Shown: positions 44,301 through 54,026, counted from the first letter of the stretch. The stretch: DNA of 64,000 nucleotides from Bacillota bacterium (GCA_023400235.1 JAEXFI010000016.1:23712-87711), one strand, 5' to 3'. The notes: generated by a model not told the origin, from the letters alone. A program made the numbers and translations.

Positions 44301-47035
44301 ATAACCCTGGCTATATCAACACTTAAAGTTTCTCGCGTTTCTTTGTTCAGTATCGTCAGCAAATCAGAGAGTTCAGCATATTCGTAAACATGCTTTGCTC
44401 TATTGCAGAGCAAATCTATTACGTTTTGAGGTACAATTGACAGAGGAAAAGCATTGCAAATTTTATCAGTAAACGAAAGACCCAATTCAATGGTTTTCCA
44501 GTCTGATTGGAACCCAAGATACAAGTTTCCGAAACTCCCGGTTAACAGCTGCTGGTTTTCAGTGAACCAACGAATTTCTGTTTTTATTTCGCATATAAGT
44601 TGAAGTAAAGATATTATTTTGCCGTCGGTAATTTTTACTCCTATCTTCTTTGAGACACCTCTGACAGCCTTAACGTCTGAGCGATATGCAGACTTAAAAA
44701 TTTTAAAGAATGAGGCATATTCTGTTTTGAAACGAAAAAGCATAGTGTCGGAATCGATGTTAAGTGCTGATTCCTCCCATTCCTGCAGCAGCTCTTTTTT
44801 CTTTTCCGAAAGGGCTTCTGCATGGGTTCTGGCAGAAGCAGCCATTTGCTTTGCTCTTTGGAGTTCAGCCGGTTGAAACCACTCATGTTTTACAACTGGT
44901 GATTCCATCATCAGACAAAAAAGATCGGCAAGTGCATCAATATTTTCAAGGCTGCCTGTCCCAGCTATAGGAAAAAGGCTGCGTCCTTTTTCGTATGCTG
45001 CAATCAAGGTCTCTAGCCGTGCTGTAATGTTATCCGCTGAAGCACGGAGCAAATTGACAGTTCCCAATATTTCCGAGTCTTCCAATTGCAGCTTGGGATC
45101 AATAGTCTTTATGCTCATGGCGGTTTTGTGAACTGAATCCACCCAAGCTTTTAAATCTTCACCGAAGATTGTCTCCTTGAAATACAGCCGGACATGCTTA
45201 AGGGTATTCAGGTAATCTTGCTTTTCAAGTTTTGCATGTCTTGCCTCATCAAGCAATTTATCGCGTTCTGCTTTATGTGACCACTTAATCGGGAATAAAG
45301 GAGTTTTTTCGATAGCATTGAATAGAGCAACCGCTCGCATAGCACCTGCCCATGAGCAAATCTCTTTCAAATCAAATGTTGCTATGGCCCCGGATAAGGC
45401 TTCCTCCAACACCAGCAAAAAACCAGGCAGACTTGAAGCATTGCGCATCAAGCCATCTCTGAAACTTTGGTTTACACTCTTTACAACTGTCCCGTTCCAA
45501 GGATTCTCGGAAAGTTTTATTCCAAGTTTTTTAAGGGCTTCAGCATAATTGCCCACATTGTAAAGCATCATATTGTATGCAGAGGCTGAAATGGAAGACG
45601 GAGCTTTAATATTGAACTCAACGTAAGGTGTATTTTGTAAGGAAGCCAATTCTCCAAATGCATCATATAAACTTTTCTCCAGCGGAAGAACCTCTTCGTG
45701 CAACTCACGGACATATTGATTCAAGCTCTGTCTGTCCTGAAATAATTCCGTCAGTTCAAACATCGCGCTATCCTTCATCCGCTTGCGAGGCAGCTTGAGA
45801 TTTGCGGCTATGCTTTGAAGAATTTCTTTTTTATTTGCCTTGTGGCTATGTAATGCGAGACAGAAATCATTCAGGCCAACTTCAGTAAGCCTCTTATGTA
45901 CAACCTGAAGAGCTGCCGCTTTTTCTGAGACAAAGAGAACAGTCTTCCCGTATGCCAGTGTTTCTGCAATAATATTGGTTATGGTCTGGCTTTTGCCCGT
46001 ACCCGGAGGCCCTTGTATAACAAAACTGACCCCCGCTTTTGAAAGTAAAATTGTTTCCTGCTGGCTGGAGTCTGAATTAACAACCTGATAACAGTCGTCA
46101 GGGGGCACTCTGTCAAAGTCCAACTGCGTCAATGCGCCCGGAATATTGTTTACGGCACTTGTATCTCCTGTTATTGCCCGAATTACAGGACTCTTGAGCA
46201 TGCGGTCATAGTTATTATTCAGGTCATGGTACATACTTATCTTGAGAAAGGACAAAAGTCCAAGATTCACTTCTCGCAGCAACTTCCAGCCATACCGGTC
46301 GGCAAGCTCCTCAATGGTCTGCATATACTGTACGATGCTATCCGCCCCATTGAGTTCAAAAGTAGGCAAATCAATTCCGTAGCGTTCGTTGAAGAGATAA
46401 TCCAGAGTTGGGTTAACTTCGATATCATCGTCATAACGCAGCAAGGTATACGGCGCATGTATGGAATCGAGTTTTAAAGAGACAGGCATCATCAGAACAG
46501 GCGACTTTAACCACTGACCGTTGGAAGAATTATTTTCTCTCCATTCAATGAAACCAAATGACAAATACAGAATATTAGTGCCTTGTTCATCTCTGGCAAG
46601 TTTGGATTTTGTACGAAGATTGTTTAAAGCAATCCTCCTCTCAAGGAGCGAGCCTTCTGCCCTGATGTCTCCCACATGAACAGGAATGGGATATGACAAT
46701 GTTTCCAAGAGAGAAAGCATGGAAAAGGTTCTGAGGTCAGAATCCTTATCAATTGGGCGCTGAAAAGTCAATTCTTCTTCGGCAACAGCGAGACGGTTAA
46801 ACAACTCCGTAAACTCCGGCTCCAATATTTTCAGGGTAGCACGTTTGGTTTCCCTGTAATTTATCATTTTATTCCGCTTTGAAAGGTCCAGCAATTGTTT
46901 TTTCCAATGCTCTGCCTTGCGCTTCAAAATATCTTGGTTTGAGTGTCCTCCATGGACTTCAGGTATTGTCTTTGGCATTGACACCGCTGCCGCTTTTGAG
47001 CCGTCTTCACTAACTAAAAGTACCCTATCGGACAT
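41342..47035 (-). CDS. Giant SF1 helicase with DUF4011, nuclease-like and DUF3320 domains
   Basis: A 1,897-residue protein. Order: DUF4011 at ~30-280; an SF1 (COG1112/UPF1-like) helicase split by a ~800-residue helical insert, with Walker A IQGPPGTGKSQTITNIIAET (about 340), Walker B LVIFDEASQIFPQDAVG (about 1255), VQGDERDTIIFSVSYAR (about 1452) and LNVAITRAKCNIKLVSS (about 1498). A Vsr/MTES_1575-type endonuclease fold follows at ~1560-1650 (GYRIDIAVIHP, then FVAGIECDG with the ExD pair). DUF3320 is at ~1735-1800, then a ~90-residue tail. The ATG at 47035 lies eight bases after a GGGGG run; a TTG ten codons earlier lacks a site. It is the first gene of the cluster and its likely nucleic-acid effector. 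Confidence 0.92.
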   Translation of the reverse strand: MSDRVLLVSEDGSKAAAVSMPKTIPEVHGGHSNQDILKRKAEHWKKQLLDLSKRNKMINYRETKRATLKILEPEFTELFNRLAVAEEELTFQRPIDKDSDLRTFSMLSLLETLSYPIPVHVGDIRAEGSLLERRIALNNLRTKSKLARDEQGTNILYLSFGFIEWRENNSSNGQWLKSPVLMMPVSLKLDSIHAPYTLLRYDDDIEVNPTLDYLFNERYGIDLPTFELNGADSIVQYMQTIEELADRYGWKLLREVNLGLLSFLKISMYHDLNNNYDRMLKSPVIRAITGDTSAVNNIPGALTQLDFDRVPPDDCYQVVNSDSSQQETILLSKAGVSFVIQGPPGTGKSQTITNIIAETLAYGKTVLFVSEKAAALQVVHKRLTEVGLNDFCLALHSHKANKKEILQSIAANLKLPRKRMKDSAMFELTELFQDRQSLNQYVRELHEEVLPLEKSLYDAFGELASLQNTPYVEFNIKAPSSISASAYNMMLYNVGNYAEALKKLGIKLSENPWNGTVVKSVNQSFRDGLMRNASSLPGFLLVLEEALSGAIATFDLKEICSWAGAMRAVALFNAIEKTPLFPIKWSHKAERDKLLDEARHAKLEKQDYLNTLKHVRLYFKETIFGEDLKAWVDSVHKTAMSIKTIDPKLQLEDSEILGTVNLLRASADNITARLETLIAAYEKGRSLFPIAGTGSLENIDALADLFCLMMESPVVKHEWFQPAELQRAKQMAASARTHAEALSEKKKELLQEWEESALNIDSDTMLFRFKTEYASFFKIFKSAYRSDVKAVRGVSKKIGVKITDGKIISLLQLICEIKTEIRWFTENQQLLTGSFGNLYLGFQSDWKTIELGLSFTDKICNAFPLSIVPQNVIDLLCNRAKHVYEYAELSDLLTILNKETRETLSVDIARVISDYSGKSIRESLVPVFTCLREQSDILINLISHMTAHSAQSIPDDGLLTIVDEARCVYEKQIVLQSLYQDYEGIFGMQVDGLETDWDSLISHLESVSLLFAQAESSLMTETFIGRFCEDTDFRRKITAVKADLMYRIEESEQGYTEFKKLFEAASGFDDSKLDKVAGRVDACLNNIMLLDNWLVCVEAKTACSELGLADFIDQTEQHFNSFEDIVSIFKRSFFTLWVQAVIGSRKTVELFRRHNQDDKINKFVSLDERQLLIAQERIRQNIISRIPDTNRVLSANDELSILQKEIEKKRRIMPLRKLFKSIPNLLLKLKPCMMMSPLSVAYFLEAESYEFDLVIFDEASQIFPQDAVGSIFRGKQVIIAGDSKQLPPTNFFATSTSNDDDFDEQDDDAIGTEIYDSILEETTGVLPNRSLLWHYRSKHENLIAFSNQEIYKNELVTFPSSVSNCADTGVEFVYDENGVYEGKGRNTSEARRCVELVRQHIDKTPDRSLGIIAFSESQQKTIYLEIQKLREQHPEYESFFTEDKEDEFFVKNLENVQGDERDTIIFSVSYARTKEQRDINRPMALRFGPLGQKGGERRLNVAITRAKCNIKLVSSILPSDIDLTRTESEGIKMLRQYMEFALNGSSTLQPGQIESDKDVFLEVVAGFLISHGYKIKKYVGCSGYRIDIAVIHPNNENCFVAGIECDGLSYAAAKSARDRDHLRKSILEGMGWRIFRVWSTEWMARQDIEGQKLLTFIDTAINEFKEVKRQQEPAPENNTHPTELFAEVIEENQASEAQSMPASIEAGIKNPYGFTEYKEAVWHETNNIIRFNDDDRVAGEIEYIVGIEQPIYVDLLYQRMAGAFGNQKVTAPVRNAVDRVIYSNNLKSIIIKDKDGFIALADFHELQVRVPAEGSLPRPINLISPDEIGLAMLTIAGQAIGLTSEGLIDAATKALGYARKSERIMTCMNNALERLVKQGRIKLVDGKVRVMGGENRG

Positions 47036-47160
47036 ATTGAAAACCCCCAGTTCTTCTAATTCCAAAGATTGAGCCTCGTTTTTGTCGTACTGTCAAAAAT
47101 CACCTGACCAGCCTGGCAAGCAACAATAGTTGAATATCAATTAAAACCTCAATTGCTAAA

Positions 47161-47189
47161 ATTATACAATAATCTTGCACTAAGCTCAA
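47161..47189 (-). promoter_or_regulatory. Promoter of the helicase/kinase/phosphatase cluster
   Basis: On the minus strand TTGAGC (47189-47184), a 17-base spacer and a perfect TATAAT (47166-47161) lie about 125 bases before the helicase start codon. It is the best promoter-like pair in this gap and would drive all seven genes, since no gap between them exceeds 20 bases. No operator repeat is visible; the ~120-base leader holds nothing I recognise. The rest of the 47036-47364 gap holds the hairpin described next. Confidence 0.6.
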
Positions 47190-47251
47190 TATTAATGCTC
47201 GAATTTTTAGATTATATTTGTTTTCGTGTAGGAAAAACTGCAAATATGAAG

Positions 47252-47297
47252 CTGGGCGCACCAACAAGGGCAGACAGCTATATGTGCTGCCTGCCCT
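47252..47297 (-). terminator. Hairpin with a half copy of the GCGCCCA module
   Basis: AGGGCAGACAGC (47267-47278) pairs with GCTGCCTGCCCT (47286-47297) with one mismatch, a likely terminator for the chemotaxis gene ending at 47365 (minus). On its distal side is CTGGGCGCACCA (47252-47263), shared with the modules near 3.1 and 51.7 kb, but the left arm GCGCCCA is absent here. The T-run is poor. Confidence 0.5.
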
Positions 47298-47364
47298 CAC
47301 TAAAACACCCATAATTCATATTGTCCCTATGGACTCACAGCTAACTGCCAACACTTTCTTCAAA

Positions 47365-48609
47365 CTAAAGCGTAAACTTTGAAACCTGGTCCTTGAGCTT
47401 GTTTGAAAATGTCAGACTGCTTCTTGTGGTATTCTCTACATTTCTGAACTGCTCCACCACCTCTGCAGTTTTTACGGTTATGGTTTCCACTCCGCTTGCA
47501 CTTTCATTTACGCTGGAGGTAACCTGTTCAAGTGCTCCCACAATATTGGAGACAGATTGGTTCATAGCCTTTGAGGACTCGTTGAATTCATTCATCATGG
47601 TGCTGAAGCGCACTGAATCGGAATAATACTGTTCACCGGTTTCCATAAGCTTCTTATAATCCGAAAGCACATCCTGGTCCACAAAGTCCAACAAAACTCC
47701 TGCACTTTCAGTCAGGTCTCCAACCGATTCATTTACAGTCTTAACTATGTTTCTTATGTCCCCGGCTGTTTTTGAGGATTGATCCGCAAGCTTTCGTATC
47801 TCGTCGGCAACAACGGCAAAACCCTTTCCTGCCTCGCCGGCTCTGGCGGCTTCAATAGCAGCATTAAGTGAAAGCAGGTTGGTCTGCTCTGTGATTTGAA
47901 GTATGGCCTGGGCCAGCAATTCAATCTGGGAAGCTGCCTTTGCAGCCTCCATGGCGGTTTTTAACTGCTGCTTTACATTGTCATAGACATTGCTGGCATT
48001 CTCTGCTGATTTTACAGCATTTTCCTTTATTTCACTGGCCTTCTCACTTATCATATTTGCAGAATGTGCGCCGTCCTCTGATTTTTCATTTATTAGATTT
48101 ACATTTCGCATTATTTCCTGTGTATCAAAGTTGATTTGATGTGTTGTGGCAGCTGATTCCTGCATGGAAGCAGATATATGTTCCGTGGTTTCAAGGGTAT
48201 CATCTGCCTTATCCCTCAATTCCTCAGATAATTTTTCAACCTTCAGGGAATTGTCCATTATGTTCTGGGAGGATTCCAGCATAAGGTTCAGCATTTCTCT
48301 CAAAGAACCCCTCATGGTAGATAAATTCTTTGCAAGCAGTCCCATTTCATCTTTTCTGCCCTTTATTCTGTCATAGGTTTTGTCATGGGATAAATCAAAA
48401 TTTGCGGTCCGTTCCATCACTTTGAGAAGTACTTTAACCGGAATAGTCAGTGAGAATGTCAGCCATGTGCCTACACCTATTACAAATACCGCTGACAGTA
48501 TTCCAACAAGCAGGATTGGAAAATCCAGAAGCTCGTGAGCTGAGATTCCGCCTCCTACAACTACTATGCACCCCACAACAATCATGATTATTTTCTTACT
48601 GATAGACAT
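47365..48609 (-). CDS. Methyl-accepting chemotaxis transducer with minimal extracellular part
   Basis: A 414-residue transducer. Two membrane helices at ~7-25 and ~30-52 are separated by only a few residues, so there is no extracellular sensor domain. A HAMP-like segment and then the long coiled-coil signalling domain follow, with the conserved hairpin tip ILQITEQTNLLSLNAAIEAA and GKGFAVVADEIRKLADQSS (about 245-285). It should cluster with CheA/CheW and respond to an internal signal, membrane state or a partner protein. GGAG lies upstream of the ATG. It is a single gene in opposite orientation to the XRE-cupin gene. Confidence 0.92.
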   Translation of the reverse strand: MSISKKIIMIVVGCIVVVGGGISAHELLDFPILLVGILSAVFVIGVGTWLTFSLTIPVKVLLKVMERTANFDLSHDKTYDRIKGRKDEMGLLAKNLSTMRGSLREMLNLMLESSQNIMDNSLKVEKLSEELRDKADDTLETTEHISASMQESAATTHQINFDTQEIMRNVNLINEKSEDGAHSANMISEKASEIKENAVKSAENASNVYDNVKQQLKTAMEAAKAASQIELLAQAILQITEQTNLLSLNAAIEAARAGEAGKGFAVVADEIRKLADQSSKTAGDIRNIVKTVNESVGDLTESAGVLLDFVDQDVLSDYKKLMETGEQYYSDSVRFSTMMNEFNESSKAMNQSVSNIVGALEQVTSSVNESASGVETITVKTAEVVEQFRNVENTTRSSLTFSNKLKDQVSKFTL

Positions 48610-48865
48610 AGTCCTTCACTCCCCCGTATGTAACTTTATCTCTTATACTAACACAATATGTATAGGATATCCATACTCTCTTTAGTGCTTTTCCTCAACC
48701 TCTCCCTCATTCTTTTAATGCTTTTTGATATTTTGTACAAGATAAGAACAACAGAGCAGAAAACATTAAAAATGTTAAATAAAAAGGTAGCTTACAATAT
48801 ATAATTGTTTGTCAAAATATGCTATGTTTATAGAAAATAAATCGCTTAAATAGGAAGGTGATTAA

Positions 48866-49420
48866 ATGTCTGAACAGATTAAGCTTATTGCCTCAAGAAT
48901 TAAGGAACTGAGGGATATTTCAGCTATTTCTGTCAAAGATCTTGCAGCAGAACTTCAGATTTCGGAAGCAGTCTATCTTGAATACGAAAGTGGAAACACT
49001 GATATCCCTGTCAGCTTTTTATATCAGATAGCAAACAGGTTTAATGTAGAGCTTGCCGCCATTCTGACCGGTGACAACCCCAAACTCCATACCTATCAGA
49101 TTGTCAGAAAAGGTAAGGGCGCAAATGTTGAAAGAAGAGAGCACTACAAATATCAAAGTCTTGCAAACAACTTCATAGGCAAAAAAGCCGAGCCTTTTAT
49201 TGTGACAGTGGCACCGGAAGCCGACAGCTATCCAGTTCACTATAATTCCCACAAAGGCCAGGAATTCAACTATGTAATAGAAGGAACCTTGAAAATAATA
49301 ATAAACGGCCACGAGCTTGTGCTGGAAGAGGGAGATTCCATTTATTTCGATTCCTCGGCAAACCATGGCATGAAAGCCCTGAACGGAAAACAGGCAAAAT
49401 TTCTGGCAATAATTCTTTAG
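48866..49420 (+). CDS. XRE-cupin transcriptional regulator
   Basis: A 184-residue protein: an XRE-type helix-turn-helix at ~8-65 (RIKELRDISAISVKDLAAEL, then IPVSFLYQIANRFNV) and a C-terminal cupin barrel at ~110-182 (YNSHKGQEFNYVIEGTLKII, then LEEGDSIYFDSSANHGMKAL), which likely senses a small ligand. GGAAGGTG lies five bases before the ATG. An acyl-CoA synthetase gene follows after 18 bases, so it probably controls that gene, perhaps in response to its substrate or product. The same pair is common in clostridia, which is general knowledge rather than something read here. Confidence 0.88.
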   Translation: MSEQIKLIASRIKELRDISAISVKDLAAELQISEAVYLEYESGNTDIPVSFLYQIANRFNVELAAILTGDNPKLHTYQIVRKGKGANVERREHYKYQSLANNFIGKKAEPFIVTVAPEADSYPVHYNSHKGQEFNYVIEGTLKIIINGHELVLEEGDSIYFDSSANHGMKALNGKQAKFLAIIL

Positions 49421-49438
49421 CACTAGGGGGAAATCAAA

Positions 49439-51100
<1,662 letters not shown>

Positions 51101-51141
51101 GCTTCTGAATGCCAGTTAGTCAAATTTATTATACAACCCGG

Positions 51142-51193
51142 CAAAGGGAATGACGCTTTCTACTTTATGCAAGTAGCTGCGGCATTCCCTTTG
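51142..51193 (+). terminator. Long stem-loop after the acyl-CoA synthetase gene
   Basis: CAAAGGGAATGACGC (51142-51156) pairs with GCGGCATTCCCTTTG (51179-51193) with a single mismatch, and CTACTT/AAGTAG closes the inner loop. No good T-run follows, so it may act as an RNA-stabilising 3' end as well as a terminator. Confidence 0.6.
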
Positions 51194-51290
51194 AACTTAT
51201 ACCCGGAAAAAATTCAGCTTCTGCCCTGGGATACTTAATCCACTTGGTATTCCAGTGATTTGTGACATCTATAGCGTATGCTGCAGAGTA

Positions 51291-51629
51291 CTAGTTTTTA
51301 GTAGGCTCGAATCTGAAGCCCATGAGTTTTTGCTTCTTTTCACCGGGATTTAAAACATAAATGTCATCAATGTATTCCCACCTGACAAGAATGCTGGCTG
51401 AACTTTTCTCTGAAACCTGCTGTTCCTTTGGAATTTCCTTGCCGTTGTCGTCCAGCAGCCTGGTCATGGTTCCTGCACCTTCAAGCCATATGCCTATCTC
51501 ATCAACATCTATCAGTTTCGCATAAATAATTTTATCAATGTCATAAAAATAATTTAAAACCGCATTCTGCTCGGCTATTTTTCTTAAGCTAAGGAATACA
51601 CTCTCTCCAATATAGCTGTTTAAAAACAT
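51291..51629 (-). CDS. Hypothetical 112-residue protein
   Basis: I do not recognise a family. The protein has no signal or membrane segment; it is acidic in the centre and reads as a mixed alpha/beta fold with short strands (KIIYAKLIDVDEIGIWLEG and SASILVRWEYIDDIYVL). It is probably a small cytoplasmic domain. The ATG has GGAGCGGG upstream, and a promoter-like pair lies at 51658-51686. It ends opposite the acyl-CoA synthetase terminator and is otherwise isolated. Confidence 0.6.
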   Translation of the reverse strand: MFLNSYIGESVFLSLRKIAEQNAVLNYFYDIDKIIYAKLIDVDEIGIWLEGAGTMTRLLDDNGKEIPKEQQVSEKSSASILVRWEYIDDIYVLNPGEKKQKLMGFRFEPTKN

Positions 51630-51657
51630 AAGTCCCGCTCCATATAAATTTTCAGCT

Positions 51658-51686
51658 ATAATATTAAATGAAAAATCCGCGGTAAA
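51658..51686 (-). promoter_or_regulatory. Putative promoter of the 112-residue hypothetical gene
   Basis: On minus, TTTACC (51686-51681), a 17-base spacer and TATTAT (51663-51658) lie about 30 bases before the start codon at 51629. The match is moderate and the region AT-rich. Confidence 0.45.
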
Positions 51687-51715
51687 TGTTACAGCTTTTT
51701 ATGTCCCATTAGATT

Positions 51716-51766
51716 GCGCCCATGCTGGGCGCACCATAAATAAGGCCCTGTATATTCTACAGGGCC
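51716..51766 (-). terminator. Second full copy of the GCGCCCA palindrome module with hairpin
   Basis: The palindrome GCGCCCATGCTGGGCGC (51716-51732) is followed by ACCATAAATAA and then a perfect 9-base stem GGCCCTGTA/TACAGGGCC (51744-51752 and 51758-51766). Read on minus this is hairpin, T-rich stretch and palindrome, the same order as at 3142-3199. It lies about 280 bases after htpG and upstream of the 112-residue gene. Confidence 0.6.
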
Positions 51767-51797
51767 GTGGAAAAGGATTTTTAGGAGAAACATTATG

Positions 51798-51861
51798 AAA
51801 AGTTTATGAATTAATAATAAAATAATTTTATTAACAAACCTTATATAATTCATGAACTTTC
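51798..51861. repeat. AT-rich imperfect inverted repeat
   Basis: Arms reading AAAGTTTATGAATTAATAA (from 51799) and TTATATAATTCATGAACTTT (51841-51860) pair imperfectly around an AT-rich centre. Together with TGCAAAAC/GTTTTGCA arms (near 51889 and 51931) and a GGGCC/GGCCC hairpin near 51966-51984, this makes the 51630-52046 gap unusually rich in inverted repeats. I find no gene in it; a decayed non-coding mobile element is one possibility. Confidence 0.4.
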
Positions 51862-52002
51862 TGTAAACAGCTTATTAAGACGCTGTTGCAAAACGCGAGA
51901 GCATACAAAGTTGAAGGGAAAAGTGCGGTTTTGCATCCATTTCTAGAAAAATGTATGCAAAATATGGGCCTTAGTGTTTGGCCCACAAGCAGTTTTTCTA
52001 TA

Positions 52003-52046
52003 GTGAATGTTTCAAAATGAAAGCTATTTCATTTTGAAACACTCAC
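52003..52046 (-). terminator. 20-bp stem-loop directly after htpG
   Basis: Arms at 52003-52022 and 52027-52046 pair over 20 bases with one mismatch; the inner 14 bases (GTTTCAAAATGAAA) are perfect. It begins at the base after the htpG stop codon. The T-run beyond it is short, so it may act partly through RNA structure. Confidence 0.6.
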
Positions 52047-53963
52047 TTATACCAGCTTCATTAATATCTCATTGCTTCTTTCTATGAATTTGGCCATTGC
52101 ATCAGGTTCCAGCGGCTGATGGCTCATCATTGCCAGATCGTATATATGTTCACTGATAAGCTTGATTTCATCCTTCTTTGACTCATCAGCCTTCATGTCG
52201 GTCAGAGACTTCACTAGCTTGTTTGAGGAGTTCAAAACCAGCGTCTGCTCCTTTGGGAACATATGGCTCATGTCCATTCCTCCGAACATTGCACTCATTT
52301 CCTGCATTCTTCTGGACTGTTCTGAAAGAAGTATCATGGCGGGCACAGATTCGTTCTTTAAGGACTCCACCTGTATTTTAAGCTTATCATCATTAACCGC
52401 AGCCTTAAACAGTTTTTCCAGATAGCCCGCATCCTCCTCAGCAATTCCAGTCTCCCCGTTTTTCATGGTGTCTGAGATGTCCGCATCAATTCTATTGAAG
52501 TGAACCCCGGACAGCTTGCCCTCAAGCATCTGCATAAAGTGGTTGTCAATCATTGTGGAGAGTATTACCGCCTCCATGCCGTTTTCATTGAACAATCTGA
52601 TATATTGGGCCTGCTGCTTTTCATTGGAAACATAAAACACCTTGTTCTCATGCTTTTCCTTGTTGCTTTCAAGGTAATCCTTCAGGGTGGTGTACCCGCC
52701 CTTTGTTGATTTGAAAATCAGTATATCCTTTACCCTGTCATAAAATTTTTCTTCTCTGATACAGCCGTATTTTACGAAAGGATTAATGTCATCCCAATAT
52801 TTGGTGTAATTGTCACGTTCATTCTCATAAAGAGATGTGAGCTTGTCGGCAACCTTCTTGGTAATATGGGAAGATATCTTGGTTACGTAGCCGTCGTTCT
52901 GCAGGAAGCTTCTGGAAACGTTCAGCGGAAGATCCGGACAGTCAAGCACGCCCTTGAGCAACAGCAGGAATTCTGGAATTACCTCCTTTATGTTATCTGC
53001 AACGAATACCTGATTGTAATAAAGCTTGATCTGGCCTTCCATGGTTTCAAATTCATGCTTTAATTTTGGAAAGTACAATATTCCCTTGAGATTAAAGGGA
53101 TAATCCATGTTCAGGTGTATCCAGAACAAGGGCTCGTTAAAATCATGGAATACCTTTGTGTAGAACTGCTTGTATTCCTCCTCGGTACAGTCTTTGGGGT
53201 TTTTAAGCCACAGCGGCTGTGTGTCATTTAAAGGCTCAGGCTTTTTAGGCTCTGTCTTGGCTTCCTCGGTATTATCCTCAGCGCCCTCCGCCTTTTCTTG
53301 TGCCGCTGCTTCTGTCTTTTCAGGCACTTTTGCAGAATCCTCCAGGTACAGTTCATAAGGCAGGAAGGAAAAATATTTTTCAAGGGTGGATCTCATTTTG
53401 TACTCGTCGGTAAACTCCAGCCCATCCTCAGAAAGGAACAGGGTAATAGTTGTACCCCTTTCGCTTCGGTCGGATTCAGTCATTTCAAACTCCGTCCCCC
53501 CCTGGCTGATCCACTTTACAGCAGTTGCTCCGGGCTGGTAGGACAAGGTGTCAATCTGCACCCTTTCCGAGACCATGAAGGCAGAATAAAAGCCCAATCC
53601 GAAATGTCCGATAATCTGTCCGTCATCAGACTTGTCCTTATATTTCTCAAGAAAATCCACTGCTCCTGAAAAAGCAATCTGATTAATGTACTTTTTTACT
53701 TCCTCCTCAGTCATACCCAGGCCATTATCTATAACCTTTATGGTCTTTTCATTCTTGTCCACAAGAACTTTTATCCCGTACTTGTTATCCTCGGGCAGTT
53801 CAGCTTCCCCCATGGCATCCAGCTTCTTAAGCTTGCTTATGGCATCACTGGCATTTGACACCAGCTCTCTGATAAATATATCCTTTTCAGAATACAGCCA
53901 TTTTTTTATAATAGGAAAAATGTTCTCGGTATTTATGGAAATACTTCCGCTTTCGTGTATCAT
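52047..53963 (-). CDS. htpG: HtpG, Hsp90-family chaperone
   Basis: A 638-residue ATP-dependent chaperone. The GHKL ATPase domain shows ELVSNASDAISKLKKLD (about 28), VIDNGLGMTEEEV (about 73) and GHFGLGFYSAFMVSERV (about 113). A charged linker rich in E, A, K and P (about 215-250) precedes the middle domain (TQPLWLKNPKDCTEEEYKQF, FNLKGILYFP, and PLNVSRSFLQND carrying the catalytic Arg). The C-terminal dimer domain follows (about 510-638). The ATG at 53963 has GGAGG six bases upstream; an in-frame start ten codons earlier lies before it. A perfect CIRCE element and a promoter lie upstream, so HrcA control is expected. Confidence 0.96.
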   Translation of the reverse strand: MIHESGSISINTENIFPIIKKWLYSEKDIFIRELVSNASDAISKLKKLDAMGEAELPEDNKYGIKVLVDKNEKTIKVIDNGLGMTEEEVKKYINQIAFSGAVDFLEKYKDKSDDGQIIGHFGLGFYSAFMVSERVQIDTLSYQPGATAVKWISQGGTEFEMTESDRSERGTTITLFLSEDGLEFTDEYKMRSTLEKYFSFLPYELYLEDSAKVPEKTEAAAQEKAEGAEDNTEEAKTEPKKPEPLNDTQPLWLKNPKDCTEEEYKQFYTKVFHDFNEPLFWIHLNMDYPFNLKGILYFPKLKHEFETMEGQIKLYYNQVFVADNIKEVIPEFLLLLKGVLDCPDLPLNVSRSFLQNDGYVTKISSHITKKVADKLTSLYENERDNYTKYWDDINPFVKYGCIREEKFYDRVKDILIFKSTKGGYTTLKDYLESNKEKHENKVFYVSNEKQQAQYIRLFNENGMEAVILSTMIDNHFMQMLEGKLSGVHFNRIDADISDTMKNGETGIAEEDAGYLEKLFKAAVNDDKLKIQVESLKNESVPAMILLSEQSRRMQEMSAMFGGMDMSHMFPKEQTLVLNSSNKLVKSLTDMKADESKKDEIKLISEHIYDLAMMSHQPLEPDAMAKFIERSNEILMKLV

Positions 53964-53997
53964 ATATAACCTCCAATTGAAAATATTTGACATTAAT

Positions 53998-54026
53998 AAT
54001 ATAACTCTAATGCATCAAACTTTCAA
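53998..54026 (-). promoter_or_regulatory. Promoter of htpG
   Basis: On minus, TTGAAA (54026-54021), 17 bases and TATATT (54003-53998) give a transcription start about 30 bases before the htpG start codon. The CIRCE element ends seven bases upstream of the -35 box, not over the start point as in most groESL and dnaK operons. Confidence 0.65.

Noticed and set aside
47100..47312. 70-codon minus-strand frame upstream of the helicase gene
   Set aside because: It covers the promoter and hairpin of the gap, lacks a ribosome site and has no protein-like pattern.
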